Below, piece by piece: positions 50,614-58,010 of a stretch of DNA of 64,000 bases. The DNA comes from Triplophysa rosa (Eukaryota; Chordata; Actinopteri; Cypriniformes; Nemacheilidae), in the NCBI RefSeq assembly GCF_024868665.1, contig NC_079900.1, positions 1,679,764 to 1,743,763 of the forward strand, read 5' to 3'. The translations under genes and the position numbers were made by a program. The notes under the pieces are model-generated. The model searched no databases and was not told the DNA's origin. It saw nothing but the letters and a program-made list of their open reading frames with translations. Each line of letters starts with the position of its first letter. The first letter of the stretch is position 1.

Positions 50614-53600
50614 CAGAAGTTCTCGTCTGGAGGAGTGAAGCCATTGGCTCAATGTTTCCATCATTATGTTGATGATCCGCCACAAATGAAAATTCAGACG
50701 TCTGTGATAAATGTTTTCACTCGCCGCTGACTCGCTCGAGCAGAACACACACAAACACACATAAACACAAACACACAAACACATTTTCTGGTGCCGCCAT
50801 ACAACACCATGTCATCAGATATCATTAGAGTAAAAAATGTTGAGATTCATTCACACGCACGCGCAAACACGCCATCAACAAATCTCCCCTGAGCATCATG
50901 GGCTTCATCAAAATATCAGCATTAATGCATCACTTCAAACACACACACGCACACACACGCACACACACACACACACACTAGCACACATGTACGATGTGAA
51001 GGAACCTGTACAAAAACCTGCAATAAAAATGTAATAGTAAAAATAAATCGGTGCATCTCATGAAAACATGACAGAGAAAAACAAAACCCATTTTAAGTAA
51101 AAACATTAAAACCCATTTTCAAAGCATTTTTGTTTTTTGGGATGCCGGTTCATTACTGTAATGCATCTGTCCGTTTCCAAATTCTCATTTCATTTCAGCC
51201 AAATCTTCCTCGTGCACATTTTCTCTTGTGCATGCAGAACACTTGCTGAAGCGCAGGATCCTGCGGCCCGTGATTTATTATCATGCACACGCGTGTGCAT
51301 GCAGAAACATGCAGTACATCATTCATTATTACACACACTGTGGCTGTAGGGACGAGTGTGAAACATGGTTCTCATTTATCTCCCGGCATTAATCACCCCC
51401 GCATCATCATCATCATCATCATCACCGTAACCACCGTCGCCGTTATTGTTGTCATTATCATAATCACTGTCCCTGCAGTAATGACGCTCATTTGCACTCT
51501 TTTATGGCTCTGACATGCACTGTTCTCACTCACAGCTGTTTCATTCTGTCTCTCTACGACTGTTTTTGACGCCCCAGGTGAACGTCAGACAACCGCCCTC
51601 ACTGCATCCGCGCAGTCTTCCCTTCATACATGTGCATGGCTCAATCAAATGACAGAAACCATAAAAGTAGCCCATCCGACTTCCTAACTTAATCCTCACA
51701 CCTTCAGAAATATTCTTGATTCAGATCTCATATGTTTTGTTAACAAAGTTCGGGAGGAGCACGTGTAGATAACTAACCCGGCTGGTTGGCTATATCCAAT
51801 CTCACCAATCATCCTATCAGCCCGGGAGCAACCCCTACAAATAGACAAGCCGCCTTACCTTCACCATCTCTGGGGCAATTCCAGTGTTATGGAAGTGACA
51901 TTTTGTGTTATGGACGTGACATAAAAATGCTCAGAGAATGAATTTGTTACGATTATATTGAACCATCTGTTTATATTTTACTAAACCCTTGTTGATAGAG
52001 GCTAAACATAAAAAAATGTCAGTCTATGAACAAAATGTATATTTAAAAAAGGGAAATAAACATGCGTTATGGATGTGACAAAAAAAGGACGCGGTTTTTG
52101 GGAGACGATAAACTTTGTAGGATTTCTATGAAATAAAATGCACAATCCTGAAGCATTAATACCCAATGAATGGAGAAGGGATGCCTCTTTATAGAACATA
52201 AAATAGTTACTTTATATTCATTTTCATGTGTCCATTTATGAGGAATATGTAGCGTTATGGATGTGACAATCCTGAAAATGGCACTTACCTGACTATGAAA
52301 AATCATGCACTAAAAATAAAACAAATGCTTTACAAATTTGAAGAGAGATCTCACATGGGTATTTGAACCACCAAATGTTAAAATCTGTGCTGTTACCATA
52401 GTAAAAACCGCTGGTAAAAACTAAATTTTTTCATGGTAAGATTTACATTTTCACGTAATTGCCCTCTAGTGTCTTTCAAGCACCCCCTCGGGGGTTCGGG
52501 GGGATCGGGGGTTCAGGGGGGCCGGGTGGGACGACCCGAGTCCGGGCACATACTGGGCCCTCTCCCCGGGACAGCATGCCAAATATGCATACAATCCGTC
52601 CCTTATTATCCGTTCTTATTATCTGTGAGGCGAACTCGCGAATTCCAGTTTAGTGCTTGAATAACCGGACACAACATGACGTCACAAGACGATCTGAATA
52701 CGAACCCTTTCATGAACAGAGGTCAATACAGTGACCTCTACAAACAAAAACATATACTGTACACTCGAGTAAACATATGAAAATCTTCGAAAAAAGAAGT
52801 TACAAACGTTTCAACCTTGTAAGGGGCCGTTCAGACTAAACGCGTCTGCATTCAGATATGTTTTTTTTTTAAAGCGCAGCCTAGAACGCGAGGGTCTCGA
52901 GAGGGGGCGAGGGTCATCACAAATTCATTCATGAAAGGGTTAAGTTTATTAAGGGTGTCACTGTTTAAAAACACTTAAACATGAGCCATCAGAAACTCTT
53001 GAACTCTTTTTGCGATGTGAGGTGAAACAGGGCTGACAGTATTTCTATAACACAACATTGAGTTCTTTTGTAAAGAATCTAGTGAGCAAACAGAGATGAA
53101 AGAGAAAGCGTGTCCACCTTTCTGCCACGCTGAATTATTAATATGACATCATGTACACGTTCATCTACAGACGGAAATAAAACAAGCCTCCACAAACACA
53201 CCTTTCACTGTTTATCAAATCTACAATAACCTGCGTCTGTATGTCACGAACTACATCCATTCACACAGTCTTTTCTCTCCGTTCACATACAGTATATAAT
53301 AAGTCATATTTAAGTCTTAAGGCCATTGCACATTGAGTCCGAAATTTGCGACCGAATTTTCCGCACGTTAAAAAATAAATACGATCTCACGTTGTGTAAA
53401 GCACATTTACACACTGCCTCCGATATTTTCGTCCGTCATAAAAAGATTCGGACTGGGTTTGATTTTCTGTGTTTTTCGCAGTAAGCATTTCGACAATTCA
53501 GAGACACCGTACAAACGAACGCCATATACAAAAAAAAAGCAATACGAAAATTTCGGACTGTATGTGCAAAGACCTTTACATTTAACTTCAGTCCTGAATG

Positions 53601-55018
53601 TTCTGTTGGTCGTGTTTTGTTGTAACATTCGTGTAGTGTTACAAACTGAACCAGGAAGTGCTTCTGGAACAGAGCTGAATGGTCTATAGAATTATTCTCT
53701 GTCTGTTAGTTGTCATTCATTTAAATCACAGATCATGTGTGTTTATCCGTGCACACATGTGACTGGTTTGTTGGTATTAGCTGGTGTTGCTTTTCGCTTC
53801 GATAACTTCAGTTAATCTGTCATTCTATGAGCAGGAATGATGTAAACAGACGGTGCAGTTATTCGTGTCAGGGTGAGAGAGATAAACATGTGACGATGTC
53901 ATTACAACAGCACAGAATCTGACACGTCATTACAGAGAAATCATCATCTCTCTGCTCATTATTTTGGACAGGCGAGCGTGTGCCGTACCACACTGATCTA
54001 TTCATATACAGTACCTACTGCATACCTTCCACAGCTTCATAACCAGCGGATGATGGGAATATTTCAGGAACGGGTTTGGACGGAGCGAGTATAGCAGATC
54101 ACCCACGTCCACTTCCAGATGTGCGACGCTGGATGTGTTCTGCTAATGAAGTGAAGCGAGATTTCCAGGGCGGGAACAGAATGAAACCTGACGCCAGCCA
54201 ACGTAAAATCTAAAATGACATTTCCGAACACTCGTTCCAGTGTAAAATAAAATAAAATTAGTTCGTTTTTGTACTCTTTTATCAAAATGTTGGCAAACGT
54301 TTGCTCAGTTAACAAAAAATGTCTCGCAGTAATGTTAAAAGAGCACTTGATCAACATTATGTCACTGCTAAATTATTTTGAAATAAAAACGTTATTTTTA
54401 CATGGTTACTGAAGTGCTTACGGCAGAAATAAATTAGGGCCATGTTAAAAATATAAAATAAAATAAGACTACACGAGTCATGATGTTTGAGAATAAAGTC
54501 GTTGCTGCAACTGAATTCTCGTAAATTTGACTTTTATCTGGAAATATTACAAATTTAATCTCATATTCTCATTCTTATATTACTTTTATTTTGAACATGT
54601 TTTTTAACGTAATCCGCTCAACATTCAGAAATAACGTTTTCTTAACAGGAACGTTAGCAAAACGTTCTCACAGCATATTCCTATAAACTGGGACTATGGT
54701 TTAACCTCTTACTTCATTACTTTTGACAATTCTGATGTCATTATGCGAAATGTGTTTTTTTGCATGTGTTTCACGCACCGTTGTGTTGTTGGTACTGGAG
54801 GAAATGGCCGGCGTGTTGCTGTCACCGTTGGGCAGCTCGCTGTGCGTCGGCGTGTAGATGGTCAGGCTGTGATCGGGAACGCGGCTCTGTCCCGTGTAAT
54901 CTTGCGTGGGAAGGGCGTGCGGTGTTGTGAACTCGGCAGGGATTCCGTTCTGAGGGGCGTACTGCGGGGTGTAAGTCTGGGCCATGGCGTCCGCGGGACT
55001 GCTGGCCTCCTGGTTACC
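28844..55018 (-). CDS. rbfox3: rbfox3 (NeuN-type RNA-binding Fox-1 homolog), eleven coding exons
   Basis: Neuronal splicing regulator that binds UGCAUG in introns through one RRM and switches exons on or off, mainly in the nucleus. Coding exons, in transcript order: 54985-54779 (from ATG; exon starts 55018), 50347-50210, 45669-45616, 43914-43822, 42182-42122, 42047-41994, 38269-38137, 38009-37970, 32979-32921, 30914-30836, 28888-28844. All joins are GT-AG and the phases agree, giving 320 residues plus stop. Residues 1-93 are a Gln/Thr/Pro-rich N-terminus; about 94-171 the RRM, with RNP2 LHVSNI and RNP1 KGFGFVTF; then the Ala/Tyr-rich C-terminal domain and a final RGG...FTPY tail. [28 protein letters not shown] and a TM/ASLYRGG end fit RBFOX3 better than RBFOX1 or RBFOX2. 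I cannot tell fish paralogue a from b. Promoter and 5' exons lie beyond base 64000. Confidence 0.96.
30800..30805 (-). promoter_or_regulatory. UGCAUG Fox-binding site downstream of the 79-nt exon
   Basis: Minus-strand TGCATG 31 nt past the 5' splice site of the 79-nt exon. Downstream intronic UGCAUG is the classic position from which Fox proteins promote exon inclusion. A second site upstream (30986-30991) could oppose it. Confidence 0.55.
30836..30914 (-). CDS. rbfox3: rbfox3 exon: [15 protein letters not shown] to GTM
   Basis: A 79-nt exon (acceptor TTCCACAG, donor ATG|GTAAGA) encoding [15 protein letters not shown], then [11 protein letters not shown]. The mammalian RBFOX3 counterpart is very similar. 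UGCAUG elements flank it on the transcribed strand: 72 nt upstream (30986-30991) and 31 nt downstream of the donor (30800-30805). Confidence 0.95.
31139..31449. mobile_element. hAT-type MITE with perfect 8-bp target duplication
   Basis: Begins CAGTGGCGTCC and ends GGGGGCGCAACTG. It is flanked on both sides by ACAGTATG (31131-31138 and 31450-31457). Non-coding and 311 bp. It split an older repeat also seen at about 11090-11280, where ACAGTATGCTTAAGTGAAT is uninterrupted. Confidence 0.85.
32854..32920. repeat. (CA)n/(GCAC)n microsatellite abutting an rbfox3 donor
   Basis: A CA run with a central ACGC block. On the transcribed strand it begins at the first intron base after the 59-nt exon, so several GT dinucleotides in a row could act as donors. 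Confidence 0.9.
32921..32979 (-). CDS. rbfox3: rbfox3 exon: [11 protein letters not shown], donor inside a (GT)n repeat
   Basis: A 59-nt exon (acceptor TTTACAG) encoding [19 protein letters not shown] and ending ACAG|GTGTGT. The intron begins directly with a long (GT)n/(GTGC)n microsatellite on the transcribed strand (plus-strand CA repeat 32854-32920), so the donor is GTGTGT rather than the GTAAGT or GTGAGT type used elsewhere in the gene. A UGCAUG lies 262 nt upstream (33241-33246). Confidence 0.93.
32980..37969 (-). other. rbfox3 intron between the 59-nt and 40-nt exons
   Basis: Five kilobases without a gene. It contains a UGCAUG at 33241, a repeat-like block near 33755-34085 with two GATAACAACC motifs, a CA/GC microsatellite at 34597-34656, a hAT element at 35347-36139, a fragment of a fish MITE end near 36200-36250, a G-rich run at 36602-36618, and AT-rich DNA at 36690-37900 likely to be older repeats. 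No extra exon is supported. Confidence 0.6.
35347..36139. mobile_element. Non-autonomous hAT element, 793 bp
   Basis: Terminal inverted repeats CAGTGGCGGCTGGT and its complement ATCAGCCGCCACTG, flanked by CTCAGAAC and TTCAGAAC, an 8-bp target duplication with one mismatch. No transposase frame. Inside, near 36022-36060, is the very common fish repeat block GCATTTGGCAGACGCTTTTA, so another repeat is nested or shared. Confidence 0.85.
37970..38009 (-). CDS. rbfox3: rbfox3 exon: 40-nt [13 protein letters not shown]
   Basis: A 40-nt exon, the conserved family size, after an ACACACAG acceptor and before TAC|GTGAGT. It encodes [18 protein letters not shown] is RBFOX3-like (GADIY in RBFOX1). The Tyr-rich repeats here belong to the low-complexity C-terminal domain that drives Fox complex assembly. 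Confidence 0.94.
38137..38269 (-). CDS. rbfox3: rbfox3 exon: TGFPYP to PAYGA, RGG-like region
   Basis: A 133-nt exon (acceptor TTGACAG, donor GC|GTGAGT) encoding the VTGFPYP motif, then [18 protein letters not shown] and a proline-rich stretch. The RGRGR segment is the arginine-rich part of the C-terminal domain used for protein contacts and localisation. A CATGCA site at 38305-38310 (UGCAUG in the transcript) lies 36 nt upstream of the acceptor, a position usually linked to Fox-mediated exon repression. Confidence 0.95.
38780..39022. mobile_element. Snapback MITE of the 'GGTTCACCC...TGAGTAAATGATG' fish family
   Basis: Contains the family signatures: GAAGATATTTTGA/TCAAAATATCTTC arms, TTTTGTGTTCTGCAGAAGA, CAGGTTTGACATGACATGAG and GATGAGTAAATGATGA..., ending GGGTGAACCGGCCCTTTAA. 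The same family is at 4604-4915, and a half copy ends near 6235. Non-coding and fold-back in structure. Confidence 0.7.
40424..41105. repeat. Minisatellite of ACCAGCACATG units
   Basis: Tandem array built from CCAGCACATGACC joined by AGCACAAA or AGCTTAAA spacers, giving a period of about 21-22 bp with many indels. Apparent reading frames on both strands are by-products of the repeat. It lies in an rbfox3 intron. Confidence 0.9.
41994..42047 (-). CDS. rbfox3: rbfox3 exon: [17 protein letters not shown]
   Basis: A 54-nt exon starting after ATTACAG and ending GCAG|GTGAGA. It encodes [17 protein letters not shown], matching the segment just after the RRM in RBFOX3 (GPEFYA in mammals). It ends one base into the next codon, which splices directly to V-T-G-F-P-Y-P. 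No exon resembling the 'TVLLCQ' cassette of RBFOX1 was seen in the following intron. Confidence 0.94.
42122..42182 (-). CDS. rbfox3: rbfox3 exon: end of [11 protein letters not shown]
   Basis: A 61-nt exon with the conserved family length. It completes the RRM ([13 protein letters not shown]) and continues AVNPYTN, ending one base into a codon at ACA|GTAAGG. Joined to the next exon that codon is AGT (Ser), where mammals have Gly before the conserved Trp. Two GCATG pentamers in the transcript (plus strand 42238-42242 and 42244-42248) lie about 56-66 nt upstream. Confidence 0.94.
42183..43821 (-). other. rbfox3 intron between the 93-nt and 61-nt exons
   Basis: Most of this intron is the Tol2-like/hAT remnant at about 42715-43580 with another element nested in it. 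The rest (42183-42700 and 43580-43821) is unremarkable intronic DNA. Confidence 0.55.
42715..43580. mobile_element. Degraded hAT (Tol2-like) element with a nested MITE
   Basis: Both ends consist of repeated AAGTAC/AAGTAAAAGT motifs (for example CTCAAGTACATTTT at 42750, and GAGTAAAAGTAAAAATACTTAAGTACTG near 43538) as in Tol2-type ends. Inside, 43005-43378 is a second element with AAAGTCCC...GGGACTTTAA ends. No transposase frame survives. Exact borders are uncertain. Confidence 0.5.
43822..43914 (-). CDS. rbfox3: rbfox3 exon: 93-nt RRM exon carrying RNP1
   Basis: A 93-nt, phase-0 exon of 31 residues (134-164) from GFGFVTF to EGRKIE, between a GACGTCAG acceptor and a GAG|GTGCTT donor. It carries the aromatic RNP1 residues essential for RNA binding. 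In mammals Fox proteins skip this exon in frame to make RRM-dead, dominant-negative proteins. Its length, phase and upstream UGCAUG sites (44198-44203, 44247-44252, 44543-44548) suggest the same regulation here. Confidence 0.96.
43915..45615 (-). other. rbfox3 intron upstream of the 93-nt exon
   Basis: Regulatory-looking intron with three UGCAUG motifs, a GA microsatellite at 44027-44047 and AT-rich DNA. No transposon borders were recognised in most of it, which fits selection to keep it clean, but this is only by eye. Confidence 0.5.
44198..44548 (-). promoter_or_regulatory. Three UGCAUG sites upstream of the 93-nt RRM exon
   Basis: Transcribed-strand TGCATG occurs at 44203-44198, 44252-44247 and 44548-44543, which is 284, 333 and 629 nt upstream of the 93-nt exon's acceptor. 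Fox proteins are known to repress this exon through upstream UGCAUG, producing an RRM-deficient protein. The sequence fits that feedback loop; function is inferred. Confidence 0.55.
45616..45669 (-). CDS. rbfox3: rbfox3 exon: 54-nt RRM exon ([11 protein letters not shown])
   Basis: A 54-nt, phase-0 exon of 18 residues (116-133), the invariant Fox segment from [11 protein letters not shown] to RGSK, identical to what is known from mammals. The acceptor is TTTTCTGCAG and the donor AAAG|GTTTGA. The pyrimidine tract is largely a (CT)n microsatellite at 45686-45718. The terminal lysine is the first residue of the RNP1 octapeptide completed by the next exon. Confidence 0.95.
45686..45718. repeat. 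(GA)n microsatellite forming the polypyrimidine tract of the 54-nt exon
   Basis: A plus-strand GA run, so CT on the transcript, ending about 16 nt upstream of the acceptor at 45670. It supplies nearly the whole pyrimidine tract for this essential RRM exon. Confidence 0.9.
47379..47774. mobile_element. Tc1-like MITE
   Basis: Ends ACAGTAGTGGCCAAAAG and its complement CTTTTGGCCACTACTTT are typical of a widespread fish Tc1-derived family. The interior is about 400 bp of AT-rich DNA without a usable transposase frame. Confidence 0.65.
48600..49700. other. GC-richer intronic block dense in GCTAA/TTAGC
   Basis: Intronic DNA between the 138-nt and 54-nt rbfox3 exons that differs from the AT-rich, repeat-filled surroundings. 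Thirteen GCTAA or TTAGC pentamers occur from 48621 to 49276, including two nearly identical palindromes TTAGCCATG(C/A)GGCTAAT at 48925 and 48995. No coding potential is convincing. It may be a conserved noncoding element; this is inferred from composition only. Confidence 0.35.
50210..50347 (-). CDS. rbfox3: rbfox3 exon: linker and start of the RRM
   Basis: A 138-nt, phase-0 exon (46 residues, 70-115) between a CGGACAG acceptor and a GGG|GTGAGT donor. It encodes the TEKQQPKRL linker typical of RBFOX3, then the first RRM strand with RNP2 (LHVSNI), the IPFRF loop that contributes aromatic contacts to RNA in Fox-1, and helix 1 (DPDLRQMFG). A CATGCA site (UGCAUG in the transcript) sits at 50489-50494, 142 nt upstream of the exon. 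Confidence 0.96.
51231..51519 (-). promoter_or_regulatory. Cluster of five UGCAUG motifs in an rbfox3 intron
   Basis: Plus-strand CATGCA at 51231-51236, 51282-51287, 51298-51303, 51308-51313 and 51514-51519 reads UGCAUG in the transcript. Chance expectation in 289 nt is below 0.1. It lies about 0.9-1.2 kb upstream of the 138-nt exon, in DNA that shows no repeat hallmarks apart from a short ATC run at 51403-51424. Confidence 0.5.
53318..53580. mobile_element. MITE with GGCCATTGCACAT ends
   Basis: Left end TAAGGCCATTGCACATTGAG and right end TGTATGTGCAAAGACCTTTA form an imperfect inverted repeat that extends through TCCGAAATTT/AAATTTCGGA. About 260 bp, non-coding. Confidence 0.6.
54779..55018 (-). 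CDS. rbfox3: rbfox3 exon: N-terminal domain with MAQ start
   Basis: This 240-nt exon begins after a TTTTCAG acceptor and ends ACG|GTGCGT. The usual Met-Ala-Gln start is at 54985 and the exon gives residues 1-69, including the family hallmark QNGIPAEF and the TQDYTGQ stretch that resembles RBFOX3. Eleven codons ahead of this ATG are in frame and read [11 protein letters not shown]. In RBFOX1 and RBFOX2 the same GNQEA follows an upstream coding exon, so this frame may also be entered from an alternative first exon outside the window. Confidence 0.95.
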
Positions 55019-55532
55019 CTGAAAACATCAATGCGAATGAAAGAGCACATTAAACCACGAAACATCTCTCTGTTCAAAGCTATTTCTGAGGTTGTGATGG
55101 AGCGGTGAGGGCAGCCCCCTGCGCTTTAAATAGATCATGAACATAAACATGGCATCTCACGGATGATGAGAGACATGCTTGATCATTACTGATGAACAGA
55201 CAGCGTGATGTAGAACAAGACGAGAAGATTTATATCCGCTGGGAACAGCACAGAAAACAGAGAAATGACTTCTTCTCTCATGATCGAGAGTTTTCTGATG
55301 GGTTGATCATGTTTGCAACAATCATCTCTCAGTTCAACACATTTCAAGCCATTGTCTTGACATACAAATGCTTAATGTTCAGTGTTGAGGAAACTACACA
55401 CCTGAGCTACAAGATACTCACAAATAAAAACTGTAGTTTGCTAAGTGATCAAAATACTCATAAGCTGTTCATTCAGTATTTAGATACACTTTGCAATTCG
55501 CAATAATACCATGAATTTTTCTTATGTCTCTA

Positions 55533-55782
55533 CTGTCTGTACTAATTTGTGTGCACTCACTGTAAAAAAATGTTGGTTCAACTTAAAAAAATAAGTTACC
55601 TGGCTGCCTCACAATTTTGAGTTAATTCAACTTAAAAATATTAGTCAACTCAACGAGAAATTAATTGAGTAATATTTTTAAGTTGCATTAACTCAAAATT
55701 TTGAGGCAGCCAGGTAACTTATTTTTTTAAGTTGAACCAACAATTTTTTTTACAGTGAGTGCATACAAATTAGTACAGACAG
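55533..55782. mobile_element. Near-perfect snapback MITE, 250 bp
   Basis: Two arms of about 105 bp are almost exact reverse complements. The outer part is CTGTCTGTACTAATTTGTGT with its complement at the right end. The inner arm has CACTGTAAAAAAA, GTTGGTTCAACTT and GTTACCTGGCTGCCTCA. It would fold into a very long hairpin. Non-coding. Confidence 0.8.
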
Positions 55783-56065
55783 TTTTTTAAGGCAAGCATT
55801 TTTAAGTTGAACCACAAAAACAAATAAATACTTTTGACAGTAAAGTGGCTTTGCAACAATGAAAAATGGTGAAAAGCACTAAACATATAACTGAACTAAA
55901 TACTTACTTAAATTTAAAAAGCTATTAAACAGTAGCATAAAGCAATATTTTTAGTGAACTTCATTGAATCGGACTTCTCAATGTGAAAACATACAAAACA
56001 CAACTACATAACAGCAAACACAGATCAATGTGATTTTACCCAAAGCTCTTTTGCACCATCAACAA

Positions 56066-56273
56066 CACTCTTAAAATGGATGTGTTCATTGTAACAAATT
56101 GTTTGTGTATCCTATTTAACGCATTGTGTTATTATTTTTTTAAAAGGTTTTGTGTTGATTTTTAACACAAAACGTGTTGTCCCAAGAAATAGCACAGAGA
56201 TGTGTTCATTAATGTGTTGTCCTTAACTGAACACAACATGTGTTATGATTAACACAACTGTTTTTAGAGTGAC
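56066..56273. mobile_element. MITE rich in AACACA/TGTGTT
   Basis: Begins CACTCTTAAAATGGATGTGTT and ends AACACAACTGTTTTTAGAGTG, an inverted-repeat pair of a common fish MITE. TGTGTT motifs recur inside. Related TGTGTT-rich sequence continues to 56420. Confidence 0.65.
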
Positions 56274-56428
56274 GAATGTGTTGGTTATTAACACTTTTTT
56301 TTGTGTTATTGTAACACACTTTGTGGCGTTTTGTGTTGATTGTGTGTAAAATAAATAAAAGAGACAATACAAGGTTGAGTGAAAATAACACTTAGAATGT
56401 TAAGGAGAGATTTTAACACAGAACCCAG

Positions 56429-56790
56429 ATAGCACAATCCATCTGGTTTACGTCTATTTGACGTCTGCATTTACATCTGCAAGACATCTTAAATACATAG
56501 TTTGCTCATCTGCAATACGTCTCGGAGACGTCTGAACGTCTGTAATACTTCTGTTAAAGTTCTGGAGATCTGCTGCTTAAAAACATCTGCTAAACATCTT
56601 AGAAAGAGCTGTTGTACATCCATTTTAAATCATAAACATCTTACAGACATCTTCTAGATGTCTATATGACGTCTGACAGCAGACATCTCCGAGACGTATT
56701 GCAGATGAGCAAACGATGTATTGTAGATGTTTTGCAGATGTAAATGCAGACATCAAATAGACGTAAACCAGATGTATGTGTGCTATCAGG
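56429..56790. mobile_element. Palindromic MITE, second copy of the 21.9-kb family
   Basis: Begins CCCAGATAGCACAATCCATC and ends with a TGTGCTATCAGGG-type terminus. It is almost the reverse complement of 21877-22232 over its whole length, including repeated GACGTC/AGACGTCT motifs. The element is itself nearly palindromic. Confidence 0.8.
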
Positions 56791-58010
56791 GAAACAACAC
56801 AATCTCATATTTGACGTTCTGTTGTACAGGTTCCAGGTTGTGCACGCACACAATTTGTTTTGGTATATTCTTGAGGACCGCCTATAGACTTGTTTTTATA
56901 TCGAGCTAATGGTATTTAGATCTGGCACACTCCACACAAGTAAACCAAACCTCCACAGAAACCTTTCTGCATTTTTACATTTTCAAATAAACATCTCAAA
57001 TATAATTCCAAGACACAGATCACATGCAGTCCAATGCACAACATCACAGAAAGCAAGAGTTATGAGTAAAACTTTATTAAGCGGAGGACATCTCCACACA
57101 CTGCTGGAAGATAAATGTGCTTTATTTTCTCTGCTATTTCTGGATTCTCTGCTGTTGTTTTGGTTCAACTGGAGATTGATCCTCAGACTGATAAAGCCAC
57201 ACGTTTATCCCAATAAAGCATCTACACAGTGTGTGTTTGTCTCTCTTGAATGTGTTGGTTTAGTATCAGGGTCAGAAATGAATGAGAGCTCGGGGCAATT
57301 CGACAAATGACCCGTATGACCCGTATGCTTTAAACATGAGGGCAAAAATACTGCTGTTTGTATTCTGTTATTGGTTTAGTGCCTCCGCAGACATCACACT
57401 GACCTGGATATCAAATCACTGAATACAAAATAAAACTAGTTGGAAATATTCCTCTCTCTCGCCCCCATTACCCAGTTTGCCGTCTCTTATAAATGATTCC
57501 AGAGGCGAGTTTTCATCTTTTCATCTCTCTTTGCTGAGTTCTGTGTTTCTGGCTGCTGCGTCATTCTGATTCCAAATCAGACGTGACCTTCAACACAAAA
57601 ACAGCCACATTTCATGAAGATGTAAATATAGAGAAAGAGTCATGGAATATAAATGCAACATAAAATAGGTAATTAAGTTATCAATTAAAATATACTGTAA
57701 ATGAATATCAATAAATGCTGCTTAAAAGAAACCGTAGACACAGAGTCGGGTTCATTCAGGTAAACTGAGCCGCCGTTCATTAAAATGAAAATAAAAACGA
57801 CACTAGATTTGTCAGTACAGTAGTATTTGATTCTGAAGAGAGCACAGTAACGCACCTGCCGCACAACAACAACACGATCCAGCGCGCTTCACATCTCTGA
57901 TGCTTTCGTGACGCCACGCAAAACACCCTACAAATCCCCGTTGAGTTTCAAAGCATCTGCCAGCGCACACACACATTTAAAGGGCAGCGCTCCGAGCCAC
58001 GCGGGGAGCT

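Larger units (their letters stand above)
50348..54778 (-). other. rbfox3 intron between the 240-nt and 138-nt exons
   Basis: Holds CA microsatellites (50550-50610 and 50940-50980), the UGCAUG cluster at 51.2-51.5 kb, four GTTATGGANGTGACA motifs at 51886-52268, a G/C-rich run near 52480-52540, and a MITE at 53318-53580. The remainder, including 53600-54778, shows no coding or repeat signal I can name. Confidence 0.55.
55019..57999 (-). other. 5' intronic DNA of rbfox3
   Basis: Upstream of the first coding exon in the window. It carries three fold-back MITEs (55533-55782, 56066-56273 and 56429-56790) and a short LINE-like tail at 55845-55910. I see no coding exon here; the 5' UTR or alternative first exons are presumably past 64000. 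Confidence 0.5.

Noticed and set aside
54743..55108. 121-codon plus-strand frame
   Set aside because: Antisense to the rbfox3 N-terminal exon, whose splice sites and conserved protein explain the sequence.
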